Below the pieces are notes generated by a model. That model did not search any database. It was not told where the DNA came from and saw nothing but the letters and a program-made list of their open reading frames with translations. The translations under genes and the position numbers were made by a program. Shown piece after piece: positions 29,001 to 37,932 of a stretch of 64,000 nucleotides of DNA (positions within the stretch are counted from its first letter, which is position 1; each line of letters begins with the position of its first letter). Source of the stretch: a virus; the IMG/VR virus record IMGVR_UViG_3300047551_000431, positions 1 to 64,000 of that record; one strand, 5' to 3'.

Positions 29001-32000
29001 AACAAAATTCCTTTTATCAGAATCTTCTTTAGCAGCTACAGTTTGTGTAGCATATGCTTTTAATTCTTCAGCATAGAAAAGATCAGTTCCTTCTCTATAG
29101 AGTTTCTCACCGGCATCTTCTACTACAGGTTTAAATAATCTCTTACCTGTAAGTTCAAAGTAACTGTCATCTGTAGCATCAATGAATTCTAGAATCTTTT
29201 GGTATCTAGAATCATTCGAAGGAATCAATTGACCGCTGTCTGCATCAATAAATTTCTCTGGAATAATATTGTTTGCTAAATATGCTTCCGCCTCATCCTC
29301 AGATATATATGCATTGAACTGACTAAGCAATCCGTTTAAGAATGCATCAGTAGCATGACGTCTTCTATATTCGTCAACTTCTTCTTTTGCTCTTTTAGCA
29401 CTTACTTGAGACGCTACTTCTAAAGCACCGTTGATACGTCTAGCTACGTTACTAAAGTACTCAGGATTATTTAACGCATTTACAGCTTCTGCGAACTGAG
29501 TCTTATCTCTATTAAGTCTCCAGTAATCTCTAAAGTCATCAAATGCTTTATCAATATCTTTATCTAAGATTGTCGTACCATTATTCTTTGCAAGCAATTT
29601 GATGTAATCACCAAATGCTGTTCTTAATAACTTTTCAGATTCTTCTGTAGATGTTGCTAATTCCTCTGCGTTTTCTTCAGTAGCTGTTTGAAGAGTATCC
29701 AAGTTAGAAGCATAGTCCTGAATAAGTGTAGACAAACTCTTTAACTTATCATACTTATCTTGTAGTTTAACTGCTTCTGCTTTTTGCTCATCGGTACCAG
29801 CATTCATGTTATCAATCTCTTGCTTGAGAATCGCTAACATGTTGTTAGTACCACCAATACCTCCAGCGGCACCAGCGAGTAGTTTAGGATTGATACTAAA
29901 CATTGTAGCAATGTCTGCATAATCAACACCTGCTAATGACGTATTTGTTTTAAGTTTCTCTAAGATACTTGTCATACGTTCTCCAGTTCTTTGATAACTG
30001 AAGTCGTTAAATACTGCAAGCTTTCTTGCAGACTCAAACGCAAAGTATCCAATAGGATCTTGTCTAAAATCAAAAGGATTAGTAAGACCTTGATATTTGT
30101 TGTATGTATCTTTTACTTGATTAATTCTCCCTACAACAGCATCAATTCTTTCTAATGTTGTTTTCTTATCGTATGTGTTGTTACCGGGGTTCTCATAAAG
30201 TGATGCAGCAAGTTCTTTCTCATCTAACTGCTTTAATCCGTTTAAGTGATCAATAAACAAATCTAAATGTCCGGACTCCATAAGAGTCATAATGTGTTGA
30301 GCAAAAGAATCATCTTTAGCATCAACAGCACCTTTAACATCACCTTCAACCACTGCAGCTTCAAACAAATCAGCAAAGTCTTTTTGTGCTTTTACGTTAG
30401 CATCAACATTTGAAAAGTATGACTTAGTATCTTTTGTTAGAGTATTTAGAGCATTTACAACTTTGTCATTGTATGCTTTTTGATCCTTTAAGTACTTCTC
30501 ATACGGACTTACTTTACCTGCGTTTGCGGGATCTGCTTTAAATGCTTTATCTTTTATTTTTAGTTGTGCAAGTTGTCCGAGATTATACGCACCATGCACA
30601 GATGACTGTACTGCTTGTATTGGTCCCGCCATCAAGAAACCTGATAAGAATACTTCTAAACCTTCACCAGACATCTGTGACTTAACACCTGTCTTTAGAG
30701 AGGATAGTATTTGTGCTTTACCTACTTTACTAGGGTTAAGATATGTCTGAGTGTAATAGTCAGTAACTCCTTTTGCAGTACCTTCTTGATACATCTCTTG
30801 AACACCTTCCATCATATTAGCAGACAAGAATCGCAATCCATTCTTAGGTGCATTCTTTAGTATCTGTTGTCTGTAATATTTATTACCGAGCGCTTTTACA
30901 CCAGAACCAAATCCTGAGATAACTTCCCAAGGATTCTTTCCTGAAGTTTTCCAATCAGCATTCTGAATAAGTTTACCGTTTTTAATACCCTTACCGGCAA
31001 GATGTTCAACTTCATCCATAAAGGGTAAACCCTTAAGTGCTCTTTCTAAAACAACTTTATTGGATAAGTATATACCACCGGTATTTAAAAATCCTGCAGT
31101 GTATCCTGCAGTACGTGCTTGCTGATAAATACTTTGTGCTTCTTGATCGTTAGGATCACGACCATTCTTTTTCTTAAACTCATCAATAAGATTGTTTGCT
31201 ACCTCATTCTGTACAAACCCTCCTTCGAGTTTTGCTTCAGCTGTAACAAGATTAATCTCACGTAAGTCTCTATAGAATGCACCAAATGTTTTATATCCAG
31301 CAGCTAAGTCAGATAGTTTATCTATGTTAGCAGCTGCTCTTCCAGAATCTCTAAATAGTTCCGCAGTATTTTGGAAAGGTAACCAGCTCTTAGCAAAGTT
31401 ACCTAATGTCTTAGATGCATCATATGCTTGTTTAGCGTTCTGAATATTATTTGCAGCGCGAAACGTATCAAACAATCTATCAAATGCTAAACCTCCTCTA
31501 AGTAAATTCTGTCCTGTTCTTGCAGCAGCTAAACCTTGCATACCGGGTATGCGAGATGCTAACATCAATGCCGCTTCTTCAGCATATATTTCACTTATAA
31601 CACCAAGTGTGTATGGTACATTAGATAGAAAGTTTACAGTTTTAGCACCAAGTGTATCTCTAGATGATGATGCAATACTCATTGCTTTCTCCATCTCCTC
31701 AGCACTTTCAGTATCAGGTTTCATGCTGAACATGTTGCTCCAGTTACCAAATGTAGATGTAATACCTAAACCAAACATTTTAGGCATCTGTTTAACAGCG
31801 CGACCTAAATCATCCCATGTACTACTATGTTGATTATAGAAAGATTCATTATCACGTAATGGAGTAAAACCTAATTGTTTAAACTTAGGATGAGAATAAT
31901 ACCTATCATAGTTAAAACCTTTCTGACCAGCGTTAAATGTAGTAGGTTTATCAAATCTAAACGCATCTGGTCTAGATGCGTTCATGAAGTTCTTATCTAG

Positions 32001-32153
32001 CATCGACTGCGCTTTTTTCTTAGCGTCTGTCGACGTAGTTGGATTTGGTAACGGATCTACACCTTGTATTGCATTCCCTACTGAGTATTTATATAAATCT
32101 GCTGTTGAAGGTTTCCCATTAGGTGTTGGGGTAATGTTTACTCTATTCTCCAT
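23064..32153 (-). CDS. Giant virion protein with PD-(D/E)XK nuclease and SLOG-like modules
   Basis: The product has 3029 residues. Residues ~1550-1680 carry a RecB/Cas4-type PD-(D/E)XK core: D1565 (GSIDLLG), D1579-x-K1581 (IIDLKTS) and a QLAAY helix (1666-1670). Around 2290-2345, VMISGSGTW...NVGNAAGMDKMVSDYL fits the nucleotide-binding SLOG/DprA-like Rossmann pattern. The N-terminal ~500 residues contain Gly/Ala-rich, partly hydrophobic helices. The middle is long charged helices, with a Pro/Lys linker near 1750 and low-complexity acidic/Lys stretches. Only one cysteine is found, C3026. It is placed just before the polymerase gene (13-base gap) and is presumably co-packaged. The start overlaps the end of the 1063-residue gene by 11 bases. 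The nuclease could act on host or phage DNA during entry, which is inference. Confidence 0.7.
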   Translation of the reverse strand: MENRVNITPTPNGKPSTADLYKYSVGNAIQGVDPLPNPTTSTDAKKKAQSMLDKNFMNASRPDAFRFDKPTTFNAGQKGFNYDRYYSHPKFKQLGFTPLRDNESFYNQHSSTWDDLGRAVKQMPKMFGLGITSTFGNWSNMFSMKPDTESAEEMEKAMSIASSSRDTLGAKTVNFLSNVPYTLGVISEIYAEEAALMLASRIPGMQGLAAARTGQNLLRGGLAFDRLFDTFRAANNIQNAKQAYDASKTLGNFAKSWLPFQNTAELFRDSGRAAANIDKLSDLAAGYKTFGAFYRDLREINLVTAEAKLEGGFVQNEVANNLIDEFKKKNGRDPNDQEAQSIYQQARTAGYTAGFLNTGGIYLSNKVVLERALKGLPFMDEVEHLAGKGIKNGKLIQNADWKTSGKNPWEVISGFGSGVKALGNKYYRQQILKNAPKNGLRFLSANMMEGVQEMYQEGTAKGVTDYYTQTYLNPSKVGKAQILSSLKTGVKSQMSGEGLEVFLSGFLMAGPIQAVQSSVHGAYNLGQLAQLKIKDKAFKADPANAGKVSPYEKYLKDQKAYNDKVVNALNTLTKDTKSYFSNVDANVKAQKDFADLFEAAVVEGDVKGAVDAKDDSFAQHIMTLMESGHLDLFIDHLNGLKQLDEKELAASLYENPGNNTYDKKTTLERIDAVVGRINQVKDTYNKYQGLTNPFDFRQDPIGYFAFESARKLAVFNDFSYQRTGERMTSILEKLKTNTSLAGVDYADIATMFSINPKLLAGAAGGIGGTNNMLAILKQEIDNMNAGTDEQKAEAVKLQDKYDKLKSLSTLIQDYASNLDTLQTATEENAEELATSTEESEKLLRTAFGDYIKLLAKNNGTTILDKDIDKAFDDFRDYWRLNRDKTQFAEAVNALNNPEYFSNVARRINGALEVASQVSAKRAKEEVDEYRRRHATDAFLNGLLSQFNAYISEDEAEAYLANNIIPEKFIDADSGQLIPSNDSRYQKILEFIDATDDSYFELTGKRLFKPVVEDAGEKLYREGTDLFYAEELKAYATQTVAAKEDSDKRNFVDMAKQFGFDRSAPMSEVTIGSVLTAVINGPGTVQQKELARLLKGLLDGNEKITFVRNHYTNSTYDQRNGVMVDARYSSEDYKVLGMDKVSIEYSILSALMQKIVIENSSDKEFTDKIKDIRESLLKELSDQQKASYAYAFTNNTSFLSEMLTNPFFANLAAQYEYTGEQVDMTKEAQTMFGAFFKTLTDFIKKLLNITNEERSVYKQALNVLANKLSEGPKSTEKEKQPASAAEEFSKLDPKLQEELKAAFESKKTKVAETDPEIAKGMTLDEWYLNDLEARRIISNFKTKKKAKEKEGEGTAGTVITMDNIPQLATALGYTIQEINAMILDGTPTQELLDIINNKVVSPKASVLNEEGMEAISDALREARQKLAAKKLSLTEDDKNYVDEDGTLFERVTTIVKDPFEAKSKTSSFRGTIIDDLTRDFLNNRIQNIGDFKDAYTASRNKISSKPGFTDKDASELPIFTANFLNELFDNLRTVKRALDRNGIKIISDIPTLYGKLDGKDAAGSIDLLGYNNKGEIFIIDLKTSTLERNEQYALEEAFEEAMGEDYAEFKSILKDNENSLLIRNKLTPEMQNKMTLAFAKFGNKYPELKESAQKGYLYLYKESDQAQLAAYRELLRQSTGIVADKLYIFPILTLKEAGSSIKYNRSIMVPGRTEKGKSRTGYVMDITTPDSTYKISSLRQTVFDYPANPIVKPGATKPPTSGTTSKEEIERRKKLSGWDASYELAKIAKTEGVDLSKLSREEYANYAIKNYLKIDDSQLRTNPKHRNATTAQEIIDIKKADRDSLTEESKKAFDSFYRAMMAIVNKPQAERYLAQNVRLYSGTKDSNSWLYFGINNGTNTNESFTHKSYFSLKNLNDFSPEMFRDFMIELQKRGYNGDVKIFQDLEVQGPALSDQVVMHGYSENDAKLALQVAKEFYGDKILESSYGKDEVINGKNMSYSQILSDKIAERVDSENTEPLEKTKTPKTPVSDIEGQVGTSNYSVDNGLIFYNNPDGTMTPVANPEGKPVMDVIIADIERRKQEELKAIPVGSATMMKYIADGNNKELTEEEKNTAEELIQAFIENGEKDADKVIRYLTSQGFVRSVYTSIGGQRAYIKARLEGTITTPVNGKVVGDINAKYEAELAALEGKQPEKEPKQTGKDDTQTEPTPRESAIQAAEELIKTAPSKAKNIRKDIEMMRVSDAFIGSKAPETKDTYVSATEAYQRGWGTAANPSDFTGITAVMISGSGTWNPKQTGGKINDEDINRHFQLFYKPLIDKAINQGVTTFNVGNAAGMDKMVSDYLEFKGFQKTSKDNWNEFKKEERVNKDSYEYLKKQAGVMAIGENKGASIALWDREKLMWRFFNKKQEYEYSFKKSKQLAKNLFRNNKGWFKVWWNQILNDAERKEIFDQYYKAADSIEKHSYLIGEDPSNIEYVMLQNLRGTKFRRSKDLTWATDVSEKAWFTDDKTAMGWDQFIMVLKGGEDVTGSGVIHETTDEDELREMIIDLMKRNPRGVSQKTLDDLKKELSAEGNIETAKENFFDITGVDFDDFMTMYEGLGQTQDIYYIDRNTYEVRDPVDKIQFVKREPRPKPAERVNNVAPQFKGKVIYITTDSSIKEDFGELGDGVKKGNEFIEDILNEPRIFNRLMEIAKDARKSATTKSDNDLAEGLIRALSANIINLKDVLYYLNPLAATNLGANNARTYLYQQALKNAKEEAATGTTVVFDNTGALPFYNMFDVIIVNPLSDIKRDAGTDNINKAEKAVPADKRLTISAIYGVDILKGTAQQTGLGDIRARIGAVTNKSQLTLIRAELNNAITLGTLDKELALAGTTYEEVQSLIATKKQEVANQLEIKDIVVRIKEPVIYEFNDNGTKLILIPYNKGTTFVSFHDVTDKFENLDTVADLDLRTNAKFRTLAEEDINQNLRPMTIEEKAPKPKTETVKKSDAAQSDLTNDAAARIQAMKAKRTAMNNTSTDDSLNDLFNYCPTK

Positions 32154-35100
32154 TTTTCTTTCTTAACTGTCTAACAATACTTTCATAATTATTTTGAAGG
32201 TCTGTTGATAGTTGAGCATAAAGATAATTAATATCAATGTCTTGCTCAACATACTGCTGATTAACACTCATCAATTGTCCGGATTCTGGATCCACATATT
32301 TAAGAGAGTGATCAATTACATACTGACCGTTTGCTGACTTCTTGATACTAGAAGCTCCTCCATATTGAGAATAGGAACTTATATCTAATTGACCTGTTGA
32401 ATTCAATATAAATTCTAAATCTGATGTCTCAGTAGATTTAAAGAACTGCGAGTTTACTTTATCTCTATCCATAACCACAGAAATATCAGTACCTTCAAGT
32501 CCCCAAGTAATTCCTTTGTTCTTCTCTGTACCTTTATACTTCTTTATAAAGTCTTCTGATAAAGTAAATGTCAAACCTACTTTGTTAGGATCACCTTGAA
32601 CCATACCACTTCTTGTAATATCAAACAAGGGTCTGTCATCATTTGATTCTTTCCATTTTGTCTGGAAAGAACTTCTTAGAATCTGAGACAAGATACGAGA
32701 TGCGTTTGGATTATTACCAACCTCATCATCTGCCTCTAAATTCATTAAGTTACCCTCAAGGAATGTTGCTCCTTTAGCAGCAGGATTCTTTAATGCGGGT
32801 GCGATATCTTTAGCATATAAATCTCTTACTGCATCTTTCAGCGCACTCTTTCCAGCAGGATCAAAACTATAAATTCTATTCTGAGAAAAGATACCTGTAA
32901 TACCATCATCTAAAGAACCACGTCCTGACTTTAATCCTTGAACTTCATCACTATTATAAGTCTTTCTGTATTTCTCGTCTAGGTCTTGATAGATATCATC
33001 AACATCATCAATAACACCATTAAAAATCAAACCTGCAAGAAATCCTACACCAGCACCAATAGGTCCTCCGGTAGCACCAGCTGCGGTAAGACCTGCTGTA
33101 GTAAGTAATTCACCATAGCCAGATGATTCACCTTCTAATAAACTAGGATCATACTTAGCTGCATAGTCTTTTGCAAATTGCTCAAAGTTTTTCTTTGTAC
33201 CGTTTGGTGTAAACATCATATCGATCATACCAGGTTCAAAGTCATTACCGTATTTAGCAATCATTCTATCACGAACAAGCTTGTTATTATTAGCAACATT
33301 GCCTAAAGCAGCATTCTTTTTCATTTGAGCAAGATCAATACTTTGTTTTAATTTAGCATTGTTTGCTAAAAATACTTGATCATCTCTAAATAATCCGTCT
33401 CCTTGAGTTGATACAAAACTATCAAGTCTTGATTTTAAAGCATCAAAGTTATTAGGGTTATTATAATCTGTTCCGGTTACATTATTTCTAAAACTAGCAA
33501 GTTCGCCAGCAGATGTCATATAACCATCTTTTGTTTTCTTTGGTACTGGTACACTGGATGTCTTATCAGAGTTATCCATGAAATCCTCAACACCGTTATA
33601 CATTGCAATACCACCAACAGCAAGTGCAGCCCAACCAATAGGGTTACTTAAACCTGCTGCTAGTAATATACCCGAACCTATAATACCCATGTCAGCACCA
33701 GCTGCAAATTCTACACCACCTAGTATCTCATTAAATAACGAACCTTCTCCATTTTCTGCAGCTTCTTTAAGTGCTTTCTGATACTCGGGATCATTAGGAT
33801 CTTCATATACAGATGCTGTACCGAATATTTCTTCTCTCTTCTTAGCTGCTAATTCACGTTCTTGTTTTGATCTATTAGGATCTGCAATTACCGCGTTTAG
33901 TTTATCAAGTACATATTTTGATTGTGCTTCTAAACCACCAGCGTAATCATCGTTAGCACTATTAATTTCACCCTCAACTAACTTGATAGGATCTACTTTA
34001 TTTACTTGACCAGCACCACCATCAACAGGCATTCCTTCTTCATCAAATACCATTTCAGCTTCTGCTTCTGCAGCTGCTTTCTCTTCTGCTTTCTGTCTTC
34101 TTTCTAAAGTATCTTTTAGTAATATTTCTGAAACACGTAAACTGTGCTCATATCCTGCAAGTGCGTATTGATCTGCTTTGATATCTACTTTCATAGTATT
34201 CATAGCGAAGTCTGTAGCAGCACCTTGCATATCACCATAGAATAGTTGATTTGCCATAGCACTATCTACACGAGCACGCATAGAATTGATATCTAGATTC
34301 TCAATACCTTCTATATTACTAAGAGTGGATTTAGAAAAGTCAACTGCTGATGTGTTAAGTTCTTCTTGGGTATTTAATGAGTCAAACGCTTCTAGGAAAC
34401 TCTTATCTAGATTTTCTTCTATAGGAGTTTTCTCGATTGATTTCTGACCAGCAACTTTCTTATTCTTAGTAGTCTTGAGTTCTTCCTCTGCTTGTTTTAA
34501 TAACTCTTGTTGGATCCGATTAATCTCAGTAATCTTAGTATTAAGATAATCTCTTTCAGCTCCTTCTTCTCCACCAAACTTTTCAGCGTATTGAGTAGCA
34601 TAATCTTTACGTTCTAGATATGCTGATGTTTGATACATGCTCATAGCAGCACCATCACCTTTAAGGTAGTTTACAAATGCATCTGTAAGACTAGGAATCT
34701 GTTGTGGTCCACCTGTGGTTGTAATAATATATCTTCCGTCAGGTGTCCAGCTGATGTTCTGTGCTTCATCAAATCCCATTTCTTTTGCAAAGTCCATTGC
34801 TTTTGCATAGACATTTACATAAGGTGTGTAAGTAGGGTTAGCAAAACCTAACGTATCATTAATATTTACTTTTGTAAACTCATCTAATTTATAATTCAAT
34901 GCTCTTACACCACCATCCCAATATTTACCACCGCATTTCTTTTCGTCAGTACAGTTCTTAAAACCTTCTGCTCTCTCTAACTCCCTTCTATAATTCTTTG
35001 TAAACGCTATATCTCTTTGAATAAACTTATCGTCAATAAGAGGTTGGAATATTTTCCCAGCTGCTTTTACATTCTGATCTTTAGATAAATCTAAACCAGA

Positions 35101-35334
35101 TATTTTTTTAATATCATTATCAATCTTTGTAAAGAATTCGTCTCGTCTGTTAATGTTATCAGTACGAGACATTTCAGAGTTTAACAGAGTTCCGTATATG
35201 CTACTAATCTTTTCATAACCTGCATCATATTGCGCTTGCTTTGTTTGTAAAGCATTCGAATAGAAGTTAAAGTCAGGTACAAAAGGTTGTATCCTTGGTA
35301 TATAATCTGTTACTCCGGGTAAGTACGTTGCCAT
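32143..35334 (-). CDS. Conserved crAss-like internal structural protein (MATYLPGVTDYIP type)
   Basis: The product has 1063 residues, starting MATYLPGVTDYIPRIQPFVP, a beginning I recognise from crAss-like structural proteins encoded next to the giant genes. Residues ~20-130 are helical with QYDAGYEKISSIYGTLLN. Two Gly/Ala-rich hydrophobic stretches, ~546-582 (GIIGSGILLAAGLSNPIGWA) and ~744-776 (LTAAGATGGPIGAGVGFLAG), could insert into a membrane. A role in forming an entry channel or holding cargo is possible but inferred. An Ala/Glu-rich region (~410-450) looks like a flexible helix. There are only two cysteines, close together (NCTDEKKC). The stop is TAG, showing that TAG is not reassigned here, and it lies 11 bases inside the next gene. 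Confidence 0.7.
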   Translation of the reverse strand: MATYLPGVTDYIPRIQPFVPDFNFYSNALQTKQAQYDAGYEKISSIYGTLLNSEMSRTDNINRRDEFFTKIDNDIKKISGLDLSKDQNVKAAGKIFQPLIDDKFIQRDIAFTKNYRRELERAEGFKNCTDEKKCGGKYWDGGVRALNYKLDEFTKVNINDTLGFANPTYTPYVNVYAKAMDFAKEMGFDEAQNISWTPDGRYIITTTGGPQQIPSLTDAFVNYLKGDGAAMSMYQTSAYLERKDYATQYAEKFGGEEGAERDYLNTKITEINRIQQELLKQAEEELKTTKNKKVAGQKSIEKTPIEENLDKSFLEAFDSLNTQEELNTSAVDFSKSTLSNIEGIENLDINSMRARVDSAMANQLFYGDMQGAATDFAMNTMKVDIKADQYALAGYEHSLRVSEILLKDTLERRQKAEEKAAAEAEAEMVFDEEGMPVDGGAGQVNKVDPIKLVEGEINSANDDYAGGLEAQSKYVLDKLNAVIADPNRSKQERELAAKKREEIFGTASVYEDPNDPEYQKALKEAAENGEGSLFNEILGGVEFAAGADMGIIGSGILLAAGLSNPIGWAALAVGGIAMYNGVEDFMDNSDKTSSVPVPKKTKDGYMTSAGELASFRNNVTGTDYNNPNNFDALKSRLDSFVSTQGDGLFRDDQVFLANNAKLKQSIDLAQMKKNAALGNVANNNKLVRDRMIAKYGNDFEPGMIDMMFTPNGTKKNFEQFAKDYAAKYDPSLLEGESSGYGELLTTAGLTAAGATGGPIGAGVGFLAGLIFNGVIDDVDDIYQDLDEKYRKTYNSDEVQGLKSGRGSLDDGITGIFSQNRIYSFDPAGKSALKDAVRDLYAKDIAPALKNPAAKGATFLEGNLMNLEADDEVGNNPNASRILSQILRSSFQTKWKESNDDRPLFDITRSGMVQGDPNKVGLTFTLSEDFIKKYKGTEKNKGITWGLEGTDISVVMDRDKVNSQFFKSTETSDLEFILNSTGQLDISSYSQYGGASSIKKSANGQYVIDHSLKYVDPESGQLMSVNQQYVEQDIDINYLYAQLSTDLQNNYESIVRQLRKKNGE

Positions 35335-35358
35335 AGTTTGTAAAGGTAATAATTATCT

Positions 35359-37926
35359 TTATCCGTTTTGTGAATATTGTGGTCCTACGTTATATCCGTA
35401 TGCATTCATATATGCGTCCGCAGCTGCAGTATTTCTTTTAGATTTACCTGGTGTACTGGTTGCCATTTCCCAAATTGTTTGACTATCTTCATCAGGCATG
35501 ATTCCACGCAATTGTCTGAATCTATCGATTTGTGGATCATATCCCACATTGCTAGCTACCATTTCATCACCACCAGTAAATGTGGTAAATCCACCACTTA
35601 TAGGATCAACCATATAATTATCACCATATACAGCATTAAGTGTTTGTGCTTTAGCTCTATTGGTGATAGCATTTATAAATGATGAGCGTAGTTGTTCTCT
35701 TGCTTGTGCTTTAGCATTATCATACTGTTGATTTGCAATAACATTTGAGTCATACAAATTCTTAGCAATATCTGCATTTGCCATTGCAGTTTGATTAAAT
35801 ATATTTGCTTTAGTCAACTCAAACTGATTAGCTGCACCAACATTAAGATTGTTATATCTAGATAGAGTATCTGCTGCAGCTTTTGCTGCTTGACCTTGAA
35901 TCTGAGAAGAACGTGCGTTAAATGCTTGTGCTGGTGCATACGCTGCAGCACCTTGTGTAGCAATATTTGCTTGCTCACCTATTGTTGCAAGTTCTCTAGT
36001 AGGATCGTAGAATGTTGGATTAGGAATATAGGGTGACAACTTAGGTGACCAAGGTTGGTACTTTTTAATACGTGCCATATCACCAAGTGCTCCTGTTGTA
36101 GCAATAATATCCTGTAACCAGAAATCTGCATTTGGATCTTCTTGATCAACTTCTAGTTCTTCTGTTGGTACTTCATCAGCTACCTCATCTTGACCTAGAT
36201 CTTCTTCTGCAATGTTCTCACCGGGAACACCAATGATTTCACCAGCTGTAGTATTTGTATAAATACCATCGATAGGCGATATCTGTTTGTTTTTACCTGG
36301 TTCATCAGCAGCACCAACTTGACCTGGAATAAATCCATCTGCTTCACCAGCAAGTGCTAGTTCATTCATTGCACGATAAGTTGCTTGTTGTAATGCAGCA
36401 TCTGCTGCACCTGGCATTGGTACACCAGCTTCAGCTGCTGCTTTTTCTAATTCTTCATTAGATACACCTTTTGCAGTATCTGTAGGATTATTAGCAGTCT
36501 TTGCAACTTTACCATGATGCACTCCTAAAGCAATGTTACGCTTCTGCATATCTAAGAACTGTTTTACAACTTGTTCTTTTGTCAATGATTTTTTTAATTC
36601 AGCAGGTTTAACTCCCCTAGATGCAAGTGCTTGAGATCTTTGACTTTCTGGGTTATCAAGTTCCTTTAATGTTGCTTGATAAAGTTTTTCTTGAAGTGCA
36701 GGATTAGACATCAACTGATCTTCAATATATTGATACTTACCAGCAACATCTTTGTTACCCTTAAATGCTTTATCAGCATCCTTACCTTTATATTCAGGTG
36801 CTGTAAATGCTTTACTTACAACTCGGTAACTCTTTCCACTTGCATCAGTTGTATAAACGTTTCCTTTATTCTTTGCATCCTTGAAAGCTTTATCACGTGC
36901 TTTGCGGTATTCTTCATCTGTTTTATAATCAGATCTCTTAATTACCGTAGCACCTTCCGGAATCTTTCTATCAACCTTAATCGTTTTAGTTTGTGTTCCC
37001 TTACCTGTAGTTGTTTTTGTAACTCTAGCACCAGGTTTGATAAACTCTTGAGGAAGTTGAACATTAGGAGGCAGCGGAGTACCACGACCATCTGTATAGA
37101 TAACTTCTCCGTTTCTACCAGTCTTCATATAAATACCAGTAGTAGGATCGAACTGTTGTTGAGAACGTAATCTATTAAGTCTTCTTGCTAAACGATTTTG
37201 TCTTCTAACGTTCATACCAAACTGTGCTTCCGGCATAGTCTCCTCATCTACAAACTCCTCTTCACTTGGGTTCTCTTCTGCATACATTTCATCTTCATCC
37301 ATTTCTTCTTGAGGTGTCTCTTGACCCTTTAGAGGTAAAACATCTTGTGGTTGAATATTATTTGTTGCAAGATATGGTAATGCTACAGTAGGTACTCCAC
37401 CAGGGAAACCTTTTGTAGACTCTTGATATAAAGCAAGTTTAGCTAACTTAAGATTGTAGTTAGCTATCATTTTCTCAGCAGTTTCTTTACTGCGCTTATC
37501 CATATCAGGATCAGCTAGAATTTCACGATATTTATTTATATCATACTTCTTAGCAATCTGTGCAGGAGTCTTTGGTTTAGTCTCATCAAAGTCAGCAAGT
37601 ACTTCAGGATCACGGATGATCATACCACGAGTGTCGCTAAAGATAAACGTATCTTCTGGTAAGTTCAAAGGTGTACCACCTTGTGAATGACGCTTACCAC
37701 CAATCTTGTAGTGAGCAGGTAATCCGTTTGCATCAGTGATTAAAGCTGTTTCATTTTTCTCAGCTTCTAAATTCGCTAACTCTCTAGGTACGGGTTGTAA
37801 TGTATCTCTAACTTGAATAGGTTTCTGACCCATATTGTTAGGCATGTACATAGGAGCTAGTTGATTATAACTAACTCCTCCGTCTTTCTTTCGAGGTAAA
37901 TTTTTTATTTTAACTCTCTTAAGCAT
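35359..37926 (-). CDS. Internal virion protein, Ala-rich C-terminal half, no cysteine
   Basis: The product has 855 residues. The N-terminus KRVKIKNLPRKKDGG is basic and repeats, in altered form, the C-terminus of the 1334-residue protein. GGKRHSQGGTPLNLPEDTFIF (residues ~77-96) is a segment I associate with crAss-like structural proteins. A very acidic stretch (~200-230, EDEMYAEENPSEEEF) is followed by an Arg-rich patch (RRQNRLARRLNRLR). Residues ~690-790 are an Ala/Gln/Asn-rich helical region, typical of cargo or scaffold-like proteins. No cysteine is seen. It forms a tight cluster with the 775- and 1063-residue genes. No enzymatic motif is recognised; a role in packaging or guiding the giant proteins is inferred from position. 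Confidence 0.6.
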   Translation of the reverse strand: MLKRVKIKNLPRKKDGGVSYNQLAPMYMPNNMGQKPIQVRDTLQPVPRELANLEAEKNETALITDANGLPAHYKIGGKRHSQGGTPLNLPEDTFIFSDTRGMIIRDPEVLADFDETKPKTPAQIAKKYDINKYREILADPDMDKRSKETAEKMIANYNLKLAKLALYQESTKGFPGGVPTVALPYLATNNIQPQDVLPLKGQETPQEEMDEDEMYAEENPSEEEFVDEETMPEAQFGMNVRRQNRLARRLNRLRSQQQFDPTTGIYMKTGRNGEVIYTDGRGTPLPPNVQLPQEFIKPGARVTKTTTGKGTQTKTIKVDRKIPEGATVIKRSDYKTDEEYRKARDKAFKDAKNKGNVYTTDASGKSYRVVSKAFTAPEYKGKDADKAFKGNKDVAGKYQYIEDQLMSNPALQEKLYQATLKELDNPESQRSQALASRGVKPAELKKSLTKEQVVKQFLDMQKRNIALGVHHGKVAKTANNPTDTAKGVSNEELEKAAAEAGVPMPGAADAALQQATYRAMNELALAGEADGFIPGQVGAADEPGKNKQISPIDGIYTNTTAGEIIGVPGENIAEEDLGQDEVADEVPTEELEVDQEDPNADFWLQDIIATTGALGDMARIKKYQPWSPKLSPYIPNPTFYDPTRELATIGEQANIATQGAAAYAPAQAFNARSSQIQGQAAKAAADTLSRYNNLNVGAANQFELTKANIFNQTAMANADIAKNLYDSNVIANQQYDNAKAQAREQLRSSFINAITNRAKAQTLNAVYGDNYMVDPISGGFTTFTGGDEMVASNVGYDPQIDRFRQLRGIMPDEDSQTIWEMATSTPGKSKRNTAAADAYMNAYGYNVGPQYSQNG

Positions 37927-37932
37927 AATTTA

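Noticed and set aside
6190-32153. Stop-codon reassignment (TAG or TGA read as amino acid), known in some crAss-like phages
   Set aside because: TAG ends the 1063-residue and 46-residue frames, TGA ends the 154-residue frame, and all large frames are open with table 11.
32143-32153. Frameshift linking the 1063- and 3029-residue genes
   Set aside because: The 11-base overlap has no slippery heptamer that I can see, and the downstream gene has its own ATG.
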